Part shown: one piece after another, positions 8,982 to 16,895 of the stretch
Layout of the letters: every line of letters begins with the position of its first letter
Position numbering within the stretch: the first letter of the stretch is position 1
From: Burkholderiales bacterium
GTDB lineage: Bacteria; Pseudomonadota; Gammaproteobacteria; Burkholderiales; JAEUOS01
Length of the DNA: 34,724 nt
Assembly (NCBI GenBank): GCA_016790695.1
Contig: JAEUOS010000109.1
Location: 1 to 34,724 of the forward strand
Reading direction: 5' to 3'
Made by a program: the position numbers and the translations under genes
Notes under the pieces: model-generated
Told to the model about the DNA's origin: nothing
Databases searched by the model: none
What the model saw: the letters and a program-made list of their open reading frames with translations, nothing else

Positions 8982-9245
8982 TCAGGCAGCGGCTTTGGGC
9001 GCCTGCTTGGCAAACTGCTTGAGCAGGCGCTCGACCGACGGCGACACCTGCGCGCCCACGCCTTTCCAGTAACCGACGCGCGCCATGTCGAAGCGCAGCC
9101 CTTCCTCGCCGCCGGCCGCGATCGGGTTGTAGAACCCGACGCGCTCGACGAAGCGGCCGTCGCGCCGGCTGCGCGAATCGGTGGCAACGATGTTGTAGAA
9201 CGGGCGCCCCTTGGCGCCGCCGCGGTTCATGCGAATGGTGACCAT
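8982..9245 (-). CDS. rpsP: 30S ribosomal protein S16
   Basis: An 87-residue small-subunit protein needed for 30S assembly. The start [20 protein letters not shown], then [16 protein letters not shown] and [13 protein letters not shown], are diagnostic. The ATG at 9245 is preferred to an in-frame extension to 9308, which would add an Arg-rich piece foreign to S16. AGGATC precedes the ATG. It is the first gene of the rpsP-rimM-trmD-rplS operon, reading from the promoter at 9360-9389. Confidence 0.97.
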   Translation of the reverse strand: MVTIRMNRGGAKGRPFYNIVATDSRSRRDGRFVERVGFYNPIAAGGEEGLRFDMARVGYWKGVGAQVSPSVERLLKQFAKQAPKAAA

Positions 9246-9282
9246 GTAGAGATCCTGTCGTGCGCACCGCCCGCGCCGCGCT

Positions 9283-9305
9283 CGCCGCCTGCGGGACAGG
9301 CGGCG
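9283..9305 (-). promoter_or_regulatory. Leader hairpin upstream of rpsP
   Basis: A perfect 9-bp stem CGCCGCCTG / CAGGCGGCG with a five-base loop, inside the about 108-nt untranslated leader and 37 bases before the rpsP ATG. There is no T-run, so it is not a terminator. Ribosomal-protein operons are often autoregulated through leader structure, so a role in feedback control by an operon product is possible but unproven. Confidence 0.4.
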
Positions 9306-9359
9306 CACGCACGCGCTCCGACGGGGCGCAATGGTTCAGCGAATTTCAGAAAGCCTTGA

Positions 9360-9389
9360 ATTATAAAACAAAATCCAAGGCCCGCGCAA
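9360..9389 (-). promoter_or_regulatory. Promoter of the rpsP-rimM-trmD-rplS operon
   Basis: On the minus strand a perfect TATAAT (9365 down to 9360) follows TTGCGC (9389 down to 9384) with an 18-base spacer rich in T. It sits in the only AT-rich island of this intergenic region. Predicted transcript start is near 9353. Confidence 0.7.
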
Positions 9390-9418
9390 GCCGCGCGGCA
9401 GCCGCGCGCGCGCCGCGG

Positions 9419-10774
9419 TCAGGCCACGCCGGCGAGCGCCTCGCGCACCGCGGCGAACACGGTGTCGAGCTGGTCGCGGTTGATCGACAGCGGCGGGCAG
9501 AACGCCACCGCATCGCCGATCGGGCGCACGAACACGCCGCGCTCCCATGCGCGGTTGTGCACCTCCAGCGCGCGCGCGCCCGGCGCGCCATCGCGCGGCG
9601 CGAGTTCGACCGCGCCGATCAGCCCGAGGTTGCGCGTGTCGACCACGTGCGGCATGCCGGCAAAGCTGTGGATGCCGTCCTCGAAGGCCGGGGCGAGGCG
9701 GGCGGCGTTGCCGAACAGGTCCTCCTCGGCATAGGTGGCGAGCGTCGCCAGCGCGGCGGCGGACGCGAGCGGATGACCCGAATAGGTGTAGCCGTGGAAC
9801 AGTTCCACCACCGGCCCCGAGCCGCCCATGAACGTCTCGTAGACATGATCGGCGACCAGCACCCCGCCCATCGGCACGGCGGCATTGGTCACGCCCTTGG
9901 CGAAGGTGATGAGGTCGGGCCGGATGTCGAGAAACTGGCTCGCGAACGGCGCGCCGAGGCGCCCGAAGCCGGTGATGACCTCGTCGAACACGAGCAGGAT
10001 GCCGTGGCGCGTGCACAGTTCGCGCAGGCGCTCGAGGTAGCCGCGCGGCGGCACCAGCACGCCGCCGGCGCCGGCGACCGGCTCGACGATCACCGCGGCG
10101 ATGTTGGAGGCGTCGTGCAGCGCGACGATGCGCTCGAGCGCGTCCGCGCAGTCGGCGCCCGCGGCCGGCCGGCCGCGGCTGTGCCGGCTGCGCGCGAGGT
10201 CCTGGGTGTGCGGCAGGTGGTCGACGGCGATCAGGTTGCCGAAGGCCTTGCGGTTCGCCGGCACGCCGCCGACCGAGACGCCGGCCAGATTGACGCCGTG
10301 GTAGCCGCGCTCGCGCCCGACGAAGCGCTGGCGCGAGGCCTCGCCGCGCAGACGGTGGTAGCCGAGCGCGATCTTGAGCGCCGTGTCGACCGCCTCCGAG
10401 CCGGAATTGGTGAAGAAGACGTGGCCCATGCCGGGCGGCGCGATGCGCGCGACCGCGTCGGCGGCGCGGAACGCGAGCGGATTGCCGAGCGAGAAGTTGG
10501 AGGCGAAGTCGAGTTCGCCGGCCTGCGCGCGGATCGCCTCGACGATCCGGGGCCGGCAGTGCCCGGCGTTGACGCACCACAGCGTGGCCATGGCGTCGAT
10601 CACCCGCGCGCCCGACGCGGTGGTGTAGTAGACGCCCTCGGCGCGCGCGATCATCCGTGACGCCAGGTCGCCGCGCGCCTTGAAGGCGCGGTTGTTGGTG
10701 TACGGCATCCAGAACGCCTCGAGCGGCGGCAGCGCGCCGGCGACGGCCTCCGCGACGGCGTCAGAACCCGACAT
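9419..10774 (-). CDS. Class III PLP-dependent aminotransferase (beta-alanine/omega-amino acid type)
   Basis: A 451-residue fold-type I PLP enzyme. The N-terminal FWMPYTNNRAFK closely resembles beta-alanine:pyruvate aminotransferases. PLP-binding landmarks are in order: NSGSEA at 123-128, the ring-stacking GYHG at 157-160, the FDEV aspartate at 264, and the Schiff-base Lys293 in FAKGVTN. Length is normal for the class. The ATG at 10774 overlaps the end of the upstream cleavage-enzyme gene by 14 bases, so the two are translationally coupled. This suggests that the aminotransferase removes the amino group from a beta- or omega-amino acid and the partner handles the resulting keto acid. The exact donor is not readable from sequence; a class III enzyme with another amine substrate is the alternative. 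Confidence 0.88.
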   Translation of the reverse strand: MSGSDAVAEAVAGALPPLEAFWMPYTNNRAFKARGDLASRMIARAEGVYYTTASGARVIDAMATLWCVNAGHCRPRIVEAIRAQAGELDFASNFSLGNPLAFRAADAVARIAPPGMGHVFFTNSGSEAVDTALKIALGYHRLRGEASRQRFVGRERGYHGVNLAGVSVGGVPANRKAFGNLIAVDHLPHTQDLARSRHSRGRPAAGADCADALERIVALHDASNIAAVIVEPVAGAGGVLVPPRGYLERLRELCTRHGILLVFDEVITGFGRLGAPFASQFLDIRPDLITFAKGVTNAAVPMGGVLVADHVYETFMGGSGPVVELFHGYTYSGHPLASAAALATLATYAEEDLFGNAARLAPAFEDGIHSFAGMPHVVDTRNLGLIGAVELAPRDGAPGARALEVHNRAWERGVFVRPIGDAVAFCPPLSINRDQLDTVFAAVREALAGVA

Positions 10775-11699
10775 TGTTCGCCCCCTTGAGCAGCAGGATC
10801 TCGCGCGCCTCCGCCGGCGTCGCGACCTCGAGCGCGAGCGCCTCGATGATCGCGCGCACGCGCCGCACCTGCGCGGCGTTGGTCGCCGCGAGCGTCCCCG
10901 GCCCGTCCCACAGCGAATCCTCGAGGCCGACGCGCACGTTGCCGCCCATCACCGCCGACATCGCGGCGATCGGCATCTGGTTGCGCCCGGCGCCCAGCAC
11001 CGACCAGACGTAGTCGTTGCCGAACAGGCGGTCGGCGGTGCGCTTCATCTGCATCACGTCCTCCGGGTGCGGCCCGATGCCGCCGAGGATGCCGAACACC
11101 GACTGGATGAACAGCGGCGGCTGCACCACCCCGCGCTCGAGGAAGTGCAGCGCCGTGTACAGGTGCCCGATGTCGTAGCACTCGATCTCGAAGCGCGTGT
11201 TGTTGGCGCGGCACGACTCGAGGATGTAGGCGATGTCCTTGAAGGTGTTCTTGAAGATGCGGTCGTCGGAGCCGGCCAGGTAGGGCTCCTCCCACGGGTG
11301 CTTCCAGTCCTTGTAGCGCGACAGCATCGGGTACAGGCCGAAGTTCATCGAGCCCATGTTGAGCGACGCCACCTCGGGCTTCAACTGCAGCGCCGGCTGC
11401 AGGCGTTCCTCGATGCCCATGGTCGGCGCGCCGCCCGTGGTGAAGTTGATCACCACGTCCGAGCGGCGCCGGATGTCGGTGGCGAACTCGCGGAAGTACT
11501 TCGGGTCCTGCGTCGGCCGGCCGTCCTGGGGGTCGCGCGCATGCAGGTGCACGATCGCCGCGCCCGCCTCGGCCGCGCCGACCGCCGCGTCGGCGATCTC
11601 CTGCGGCGTGATCGGCAGGTAGGGCGACATCGTCGGGGTGTGGATGGCGCCGGTGACGGCGCAGGTGATGATGACCTTGCGTTTGGGGCGTGCGGCCAT
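10761..11699 (-). CDS. Beta-keto acid cleavage enzyme (BKACE, DUF849 family)
   Basis: A 312-residue TIM-barrel enzyme of the family typified by 3-keto-5-aminohexanoate cleavage enzyme (Kce). The family condenses a beta-keto acid with acetyl-CoA to give acetoacetate and a new CoA thioester. The Zn ligands appear as His51 and His53 in VHLHARD and Glu260 in VRVGLED, with the adjacent catalytic-region Arg256. MSPYLPITPQEIADAA and NFTTGG are further family landmarks. The ATG at 11699 has GGGAG upstream; the open frame extends much further, but only as a shadow of nei. A possible TATAGT -10 lies at 11742-11747 on this strand. First gene of a two-gene operon with the aminotransferase; divergent from nei. 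BKACE members differ widely in substrate, so only the reaction type is inferred. Confidence 0.88.
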   Translation of the reverse strand: MAARPKRKVIITCAVTGAIHTPTMSPYLPITPQEIADAAVGAAEAGAAIVHLHARDPQDGRPTQDPKYFREFATDIRRRSDVVINFTTGGAPTMGIEERLQPALQLKPEVASLNMGSMNFGLYPMLSRYKDWKHPWEEPYLAGSDDRIFKNTFKDIAYILESCRANNTRFEIECYDIGHLYTALHFLERGVVQPPLFIQSVFGILGGIGPHPEDVMQMKRTADRLFGNDYVWSVLGAGRNQMPIAAMSAVMGGNVRVGLEDSLWDGPGTLAATNAAQVRRVRAIIEALALEVATPAEAREILLLKGANNVGF

Positions 11700-11858
11700 G
11701 GGGGCTCCCGGGTTCGGTGGATGCGCAGTGCAGGAGCGCGAACTATACCCGCGCCGATTCGCGCGCCCGGGCGGCCGGCCGGCGCGCCTGCGACGTCCGC
11801 GCGCCTGCGACAATCGGTCCGTCCGCTTTCCCCGCGCTTTCCCTGCGTCCCGCCCGCC

Positions 11859-12728
11859 ATGCCCGAAGGCCCCGAGATCCGCCGCGCCGCCGACCGCCTG
11901 TCGCGCGCACTGGCCGGCCGGCGCGCGCTCGCGGTGCGCTTCGCGGCCGACGCCTTTCCGCACCTGCGCCGCTATCAGCGCGTCCTCGACGGCGCGACGA
12001 TCACCGCGGTGGTCGCGCGCAGCAAGGCGATGCTCACCCACTTCGCCAACGGCTGGACCATCTATTCGCACAACCAGCTCTACGGCGAATGGGCGCTGCA
12101 CCGCGGCGCGCCGCCGCCGACGCACCTGCAGGAACGCCTGGTGATCCGCACGGCCTCGCGCAGCGCAGTGCTGTACAGCGCCTCGGCGATCGAGGTGCTG
12201 CGGACCGACGCGGTCGCGCGCCACCCCTACATCGCACGCCTCGGCGTCGAGCTGCTCGACCCCGCGGTCGGCCTCGAGGCGGTGCGCGCGCAGATCGGCG
12301 CGCCGCGGTTCGCGCGCCGCCGCCTCGACGCGCTGCTCCTCGACCAGGGTTTCCTGGCCGGCATCGGCAACTACCTGCGCAGCGACATCCTGTTCGCCGC
12401 CGGCCTGCACCCGCAGGCGCGGCCGGCCGACCTGTCGGACGCGCAGCGGCTCGCGCTGGCACGCGCCGCGCTCCGCCTCACGCGCCAGTCCTACCGCACC
12501 GGCGGGGTCACCAACGACCCCGCCGTGGCGCGCCGGCTCAAGGCCGCCGGCTGGGACTTCGCGCGCTACCGCCACCGCGTCTTCGAGCGCGCGGGCGCGC
12601 CGTGCCACGTCTGCGGCACGCCGATCCGCCGCCTCGACAGCGGCGGACGCGGCCTGTTCCTGTGCGAGCGCTGCCAGCCGCCGGCGCCGTCCGGCGTCCG
12701 GCCGCCGCGCCGAGGAGTGCGAAAATGA
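11859..12728 (+). CDS. nei: Endonuclease VIII-type DNA glycosylase/AP lyase
   Basis: A 289-residue base-excision repair enzyme that removes oxidised pyrimidines and cuts the abasic site. After Met removal the catalytic Pro2-Glu3 leads the sequence PEGPEIRRAADRL, a Nei rather than MutM start. Lys56 in ARSKAM and the YSHNQLYGEW strand are Nei-specific. The H2TH region carries GIGNYLRSDILF (Asn171). The C-terminal zinc finger has Cys249, Cys252, Cys269 and Cys272, with the RGLFLC turn. Start fixed by the invariant PEGPEI. A GACAAT at 11809-11814 is a possible -10. It lies between two metabolic units and looks independent of both. Confidence 0.93.
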   Translation: MPEGPEIRRAADRLSRALAGRRALAVRFAADAFPHLRRYQRVLDGATITAVVARSKAMLTHFANGWTIYSHNQLYGEWALHRGAPPPTHLQERLVIRTASRSAVLYSASAIEVLRTDAVARHPYIARLGVELLDPAVGLEAVRAQIGAPRFARRRLDALLLDQGFLAGIGNYLRSDILFAAGLHPQARPADLSDAQRLALARAALRLTRQSYRTGGVTNDPAVARRLKAAGWDFARYRHRVFERAGAPCHVCGTPIRRLDSGGRGLFLCERCQPPAPSGVRPPRRGVRK

Positions 12729-12801
12729 CCGTCGGCGCCCTGCCCGATCCCTCGGCATCCTCCCTCCCTTCCCTCCCTTCATCCAGCCACCGGAGCACCG
12801 C

Positions 12802-13782
12802 ATGAAAGGCATTCTGCTCACCAAGCCCGAGAGCGGCTTTTCCGCCGCCGTCACCGAAATCGACGAGGCGCAGCTGCCCGAGGGCGACGTCACGGTCCGC
12901 ATCGATTTCTCGACGCTCAACTACAAGGACGGCCTGGCGCTCACCAACCGGAGCCCGGTGGTGCGCAAGTGGCCGATGGTGCCGGGGATCGACTTCGCCG
13001 GCACGGTCGAGACGTCCGCGCACGCCGACTTCAAGCCCGGTGACCAGGTCATTCTCAACGGCTGGGGCGTCGGCGAAACCCACTGGGGCGGGCTGGCGCA
13101 GAAGGCGCGCGTCAAGGGCGACTGGCTGGTCCCCCTGCCGTCGAAGTTCTCCACCCGCCAGGCGATGGCCCTGGGCACCGCCGGCTACACCGCGATGCTC
13201 TCGGTGATGCGCATGGAGGCGTTCGGCGTGACCAAGGACCAGGGCGAGATCCTCGTCACCGGCGCCACCGGCGGGGTCGGCAGCGTCGCGGTGGCGATCT
13301 TGGCCGAGTGGGGCTACCGCGTGGTGGCCTCGACCGGCAAGATGGCCGAGGCCGACTACCTCGCGCAGCTGGGTGCGGCCGAGGTGATCGACCGCGCCGC
13401 CCTGTCCGCGCCGGGCAAGCCGCTGCAGAAGGAGCGCTTCGCCGGCGTGATCGATTCGGTCGGCTCGCACACCCTGGTCAACGCCTGTGCGCAGACGCGC
13501 TATGGCGGCGTGGTCGCCGCCTGCGGCCTGGCGCAGGGCATGGACTTCCCCGCAACCGTGGCGCCGTTCATCCTGCGCGGGGTGACGCTGGCCGGCATCG
13601 ACTCGGTGATGGCGCCGAAGGCGCTGCGCGTGAAGGCCTGGAGCAAGCTCGCCTGCAACATCGTGCCCGCCAAGCTCGACCGCATGACCAAGGTGCTCGG
13701 CCTGTCGGATGCCGTCGTCGCCGCCGCGGACCTGATGATCGGCAAGATCCGCGGCCGCGTGGTGGTCGACGTCAACGCCTGA
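12802..13782 (+). CDS. acuI: AcuI/YhdH-type acryloyl-CoA reductase (zinc-free MDR family)
   Basis: A 326-residue medium-chain dehydrogenase/reductase. LNYKDGLALTNRSPVVRKWPMVPGIDFAG is the YhdH/AcuI hallmark (residues 39-67, here only partly quoted in short pieces: NYKDGLALT, PGIDFAG). The NADPH-binding Rossmann motif is VTGATGGVGS at 152-161. The catalytic zinc cysteines of alcohol dehydrogenases are absent. AcuI reduces acryloyl-CoA to propionyl-CoA with NADPH, protecting the cell from this electrophile. CCGGAG lies upstream of the ATG at 12802. It is 73 bases after nei. Its closeness to the aminotransferase and cleavage enzyme hints at 3-carbon (beta-alanine/propionate) metabolism, but it is on the other strand and the link is only circumstantial. 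Confidence 0.87.
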   Translation: MKGILLTKPESGFSAAVTEIDEAQLPEGDVTVRIDFSTLNYKDGLALTNRSPVVRKWPMVPGIDFAGTVETSAHADFKPGDQVILNGWGVGETHWGGLAQKARVKGDWLVPLPSKFSTRQAMALGTAGYTAMLSVMRMEAFGVTKDQGEILVTGATGGVGSVAVAILAEWGYRVVASTGKMAEADYLAQLGAAEVIDRAALSAPGKPLQKERFAGVIDSVGSHTLVNACAQTRYGGVVAACGLAQGMDFPATVAPFILRGVTLAGIDSVMAPKALRVKAWSKLACNIVPAKLDRMTKVLGLSDAVVAAADLMIGKIRGRVVVDVNA

Positions 13783-13892
13783 GCCGCGGCGGGCGCGCCG
13801 CGACCCTGCGCGCGGCGCCGGCATGCGCGGCGCATCCGCGCGTTCTCCCGTGCGCGGCGCGTCCGCGCCCGCCCCGGCGCGCGGCGCCTCCC

Positions 13893-13898
13893 TATAAT
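13893..13898 (+). promoter_or_regulatory. Perfect -10 upstream of the fused membrane/SpeE-like gene
   Basis: TATAAT sits 30 bases before the GTG at 13928 inside otherwise almost pure GC sequence. No recognisable -35 lies 17 bases upstream. Transcription would start near 13905, giving a short leader. Confidence 0.5.
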
Positions 13899-13927
13899 CG
13901 CGCGTCTTCCCGCGCCCAACCTCACTC

Positions 13928-15934
13928 GTGCCGCTCTTTGCCGCGACCGTCTTCCTGTCGGCGTTCCTGCTGTTCCTGGTCCAGCCGCTGATCGCCAAGC
14001 AGATCCTGCCGTGGTTCGGCGGCGCCGCCGGCGTCTGGACCACCTGCCTGGTGTTCTTCCAGTCGGCGCTGCTGCTCGGCTACGCCTACCCCGACCTGAT
14101 CGCGCGCAAGCTCGCGGGGCGGCGCCAGGCCTGGCTGCACACGGCGCTCCTCGCCGCCAGTTGCGCGACGCTGCCGGTGATCGCCGGCGAGGCCTGGAAG
14201 CCGGCCGGCGACGCCGATCCCATCGTCGGCATCCTCGCGCTGCTGGCCGCGGTGATCGGGCTGCCCTACGTGATGCTGTCGACCACCAGCCCGATGGTGC
14301 AGACCTGGTTCGCGCGCGCGCATCCGGGCGCGAGCCCCTACCGCCTGTTCGCGCTGTCCAACCTCGCCTCGATGATCGCGCTTCTCGGTTACCCCTTCCT
14401 GATCGAGCCGACCCTGGGCGTGCGCGAGCAGGCGTGGATCTGGTCGGGGCTCTATGTGCTGTTCGCGCTGCTCGCGACCGCCTGCGCGTTCCGCGCCGCG
14501 GCCGCCGCGCCGGCCGCGGCGGCCGCCCCGGCGCTCGGCAGCGACGCGCCGGCGCCGGCACCCGCGGTCCAGGCGATGTGGTGCGCGCTCTCGGCCACCG
14601 GGTCCATCCTGCTCCTGGGCATCAGCAACCACGTGACCCAGAACATCTCCTCGATCCCGCTGCTGTGGGTGGTGCCGCTGGCGCTGTACCTCCTGACCTT
14701 CATCCTGTGCTTCGACGGCGACGGCTGGTACCGGCGCCGCGGCTTCCTCCTCGCCGCCGGGTTCTGGCTCGCGGCGATGGGCGCGACGCTGGTGGCACCG
14801 CAGCTGAAGTTCGCCCTCAAGTTCCAGATCGCGCTGTTCTTTTCGGGCCTGTTCGTGATCTGCATGTTCTGCCACGGCGAGCTCACCCTGCTCAAGCCGG
14901 CGCCGCACCACCTGACGCGCTTCTACCTGATGGTCGCGCTGGGCGGCGCGGCGGGCGCGTTCCTGGTCGGCATCGTCGCGCCGCTGACGCTGCCGGCCTA
15001 CTACGAGCTGGAGCTGGGCCTGACGCTGGCCGCGCTGCTGCTGTTCCTGCGCCTCGGGCGCGATGCCGACCGGGTCGGGCGCACCTTTGCCGGGCTGCTG
15101 GTGGCGGGCGGCATCGGCATCACCGCGACCCAGGTCGTCAACTACAACCAGGACGCGCTGTTCACCGGGCGCAACTTCTACACGGTGCTGCGGGTCAAGG
15201 AATACGGCACCCCGGGCACCGAGACCCAGACCCGCGTGCTGGTGCACGGCGTGATCAACCACGGCGAGCAGAACATGTCGGACAAGTACCGCCGCGCGGT
15301 CACGCGCTATTACGGCCACGGGTCGGGCATCGGCCGGGCGCTGCTGTCCAAGTACGACACCGGCGCGCCGATGAAGGTCGGCATCCTCGGCCTCGGCGCC
15401 GGCGCGGTGACGGTCTATGCGCGCGCCGGCGACCACTGGCGGCTCTACGAGATCAACCCGATGGTGCCGGAGATCGCGCGGCGCTGGTTCACCTACCTCG
15501 CCGATTCGCCGGCGCGCCTGGAGACCGTGCTCGGCGACGGCCGGCTGGCGATCGAGCGCGAGGCGCCGCAGGCCTACGACGTGCTGGCGATGGACGCCTT
15601 CACCAGCGACGCGGTGCCGGCGCACCTGATCACCAGCGAGGCGTTCACCGCCTACGAGCGCCACGTCAAGCCCGACGGCATCCTCGCGATCCACGTCTCG
15701 AACCGGTTCCTCGACCTGGCGCCGGTGATCAAGGCGCTCGCGGACCGGCACGGCTTCCACGGCGTGATCGTCTACGAGACGCAGCCGACCGTGAGCGACT
15801 GGATCCTGCTGTCGAAGAACCGCAATGCGCTCGCGCATCCGCGCATCGCCGAGGCGGCGCAGGCGCTGCCGGAGAAGCGCGGCATGCGCGCGTGGACCGA
15901 TGATTTCCACAATCTCGTCCAGGTCTTGCGCTGA
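13928..15934 (+). CDS. Fused integral membrane / spermidine-synthase-like protein
   Basis: A 668-residue two-part protein. Residues 1 to about 400 form around ten hydrophobic segments of the MFS-like type found in fused MFS/spermidine synthase proteins, with an Ala/Pro-rich loop near 190-215. Residues about 415-668 form a SAM-binding Rossmann domain: GLGAG at 488-492, the acidic YEINP about 20 residues later, GDGRLA and MDAFTSD (Asp556). The normal spermidine-synthase active-site DSSDP is replaced by DAFTSDAVP, so aminopropyl transfer from decarboxylated SAM is not assured. The start is GTG at 13928, directly after the promoter -10 and with the first membrane segment beginning at residue 3; no Shine-Dalgarno stands out. 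Function unknown; family members are annotated only by similarity. Confidence 0.85.
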   Translation: MPLFAATVFLSAFLLFLVQPLIAKQILPWFGGAAGVWTTCLVFFQSALLLGYAYPDLIARKLAGRRQAWLHTALLAASCATLPVIAGEAWKPAGDADPIVGILALLAAVIGLPYVMLSTTSPMVQTWFARAHPGASPYRLFALSNLASMIALLGYPFLIEPTLGVREQAWIWSGLYVLFALLATACAFRAAAAAPAAAAAPALGSDAPAPAPAVQAMWCALSATGSILLLGISNHVTQNISSIPLLWVVPLALYLLTFILCFDGDGWYRRRGFLLAAGFWLAAMGATLVAPQLKFALKFQIALFFSGLFVICMFCHGELTLLKPAPHHLTRFYLMVALGGAAGAFLVGIVAPLTLPAYYELELGLTLAALLLFLRLGRDADRVGRTFAGLLVAGGIGITATQVVNYNQDALFTGRNFYTVLRVKEYGTPGTETQTRVLVHGVINHGEQNMSDKYRRAVTRYYGHGSGIGRALLSKYDTGAPMKVGILGLGAGAVTVYARAGDHWRLYEINPMVPEIARRWFTYLADSPARLETVLGDGRLAIEREAPQAYDVLAMDAFTSDAVPAHLITSEAFTAYERHVKPDGILAIHVSNRFLDLAPVIKALADRHGFHGVIVYETQPTVSDWILLSKNRNALAHPRIAEAAQALPEKRGMRAWTDDFHNLVQVLR

Positions 15935-15956
15935 CGCCCGGTTTTCAATGTTTGTG

Positions 15957-15985
15957 TTGCAGCGGCGCCGCAGTTCCGGTACATA
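15957..15985 (+). promoter_or_regulatory. Promoter of the lipoprotein hydrolase gene
   Basis: TTGCAG at 15957-15962 and TACATA at 15980-15985 are separated by exactly 17 bases. Transcription would begin near 15992, leaving a leader of about 27 nt to the ATG at 16019. It therefore excludes the in-frame GTG at 15986 as the translation start. Confidence 0.5.
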
Positions 15986-16018
15986 GTGGCCTTCCCGCCC
16001 GCGCCGCCCGCACCTCCG

Positions 16019-16888
16019 ATGTCGCTCCATCGCCGCCTGCTCCTCGTCGTCCTGACGCTCGGCCTCGGCGCCGGCTGCGCCGCGCTCGACATGAAGCAGA
16101 GCGAGTGGATCTTCCGGCCGGTCAAGGAGAACTGGCGCGGCATGCAGGGCACGCCGGAAGGCACGCGCGAAGTCTGGCTCGAGGTGCCCGGCAGCGCCGA
16201 CGAGCGCGTCCATGCCTGGTGGGCGCCGCAGCCGGATCCGCAGGCGCCGGCGATCCTGTACCTGCACGGCGCGCGCTGGAACCTGTCGGGCTCGTCGTTC
16301 CGCATCCAGCGCTGGCGCGACATGGGCTTCTCGGTGCTGGCGATCGACTATCGCGGCTTCGGCCGGTCGAGCGGCGAACTGCCCACCGAGGCCAAGGCCT
16401 ACGAGGACGCGCGGCTGGGCTGGGCCTGGCTGCGGCAGCAGGTGCCGGAGGCACGGCGGCGCTACATCTACGGCCATTCGCTCGGCGGCGCGGTCGCGAT
16501 CGACCTCGCCGCGCAGGTCGGGCCGGGCGACGCCGCCGGACTCATCACCGAGTCGACCTTCACCTCGGTGCCCGACGTCGTCGCGGCGTCGCGCTTCGGC
16601 TGGATGCCGGTCGGCCTCCTGATCACGCAGCGCTTCGAGGCGCTCGAGCGCATGCGCCGCGTGGCCATTCCCACGCTGATCATGCACGGAACGGCCGACA
16701 GCGTGATTCCGCATGCGATGGCCGACGAGCTGTACCGCGCGGCGAGCGAGCCGAAGCGCCTGGTCAAGTTCGAGGGCGCCAGCCACAGCGGCATCGCCTG
16801 GGCCGCCTACGACCGCTACCGCGAGGCGGTCGGCGAGTTCGTGCGCGTCGCCGGCGCCATCCCGCGGCGGGAGCACGCGGCGCGCTGA
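16019..16888 (+). CDS. Lipoprotein alpha/beta hydrolase
   Basis: A 289-residue serine hydrolase with a lipoprotein signal peptide: basic n-region, hydrophobic run and lipobox LGAGC with the lipidated Cys20. The alpha/beta fold follows, with the oxyanion-region YLHGARWN near residue 81, nucleophile Ser154 in YGHSLGG, Asp227 in HGTADSVIP and His256 in GASHSGIAW. It resembles the Abhydrolase/BEM46-like group, whose substrates are mostly unknown. The ATG at 16019 is chosen because the signal peptide starts there. It lies 7 bases before the MmgE/PrpD gene, so the two are probably co-transcribed. Expected location: inner leaflet of the outer membrane or periplasmic face of the inner membrane. Confidence 0.85.
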   Translation: MSLHRRLLLVVLTLGLGAGCAALDMKQSEWIFRPVKENWRGMQGTPEGTREVWLEVPGSADERVHAWWAPQPDPQAPAILYLHGARWNLSGSSFRIQRWRDMGFSVLAIDYRGFGRSSGELPTEAKAYEDARLGWAWLRQQVPEARRRYIYGHSLGGAVAIDLAAQVGPGDAAGLITESTFTSVPDVVAASRFGWMPVGLLITQRFEALERMRRVAIPTLIMHGTADSVIPHAMADELYRAASEPKRLVKFEGASHSGIAWAAYDRYREAVGEFVRVAGAIPRREHAAR

Positions 16889-16895
16889 GCGCGCG

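Noticed and set aside
13783..13927. Repeated GCGCGGCGC-TCCGCGC blocks before the SpeE-like gene
   Set aside because: Two loosely similar copies in nearly pure GC sequence; expected by composition and without clear period.
13922..16876. 984-codon open frame on the minus strand, rich in Arg, Gly, His and Glu
   Set aside because: It is the antisense shadow of the membrane/SpeE-like and hydrolase genes. High third-position GC keeps antisense frames open; it has no family resemblance and no ribosome site.
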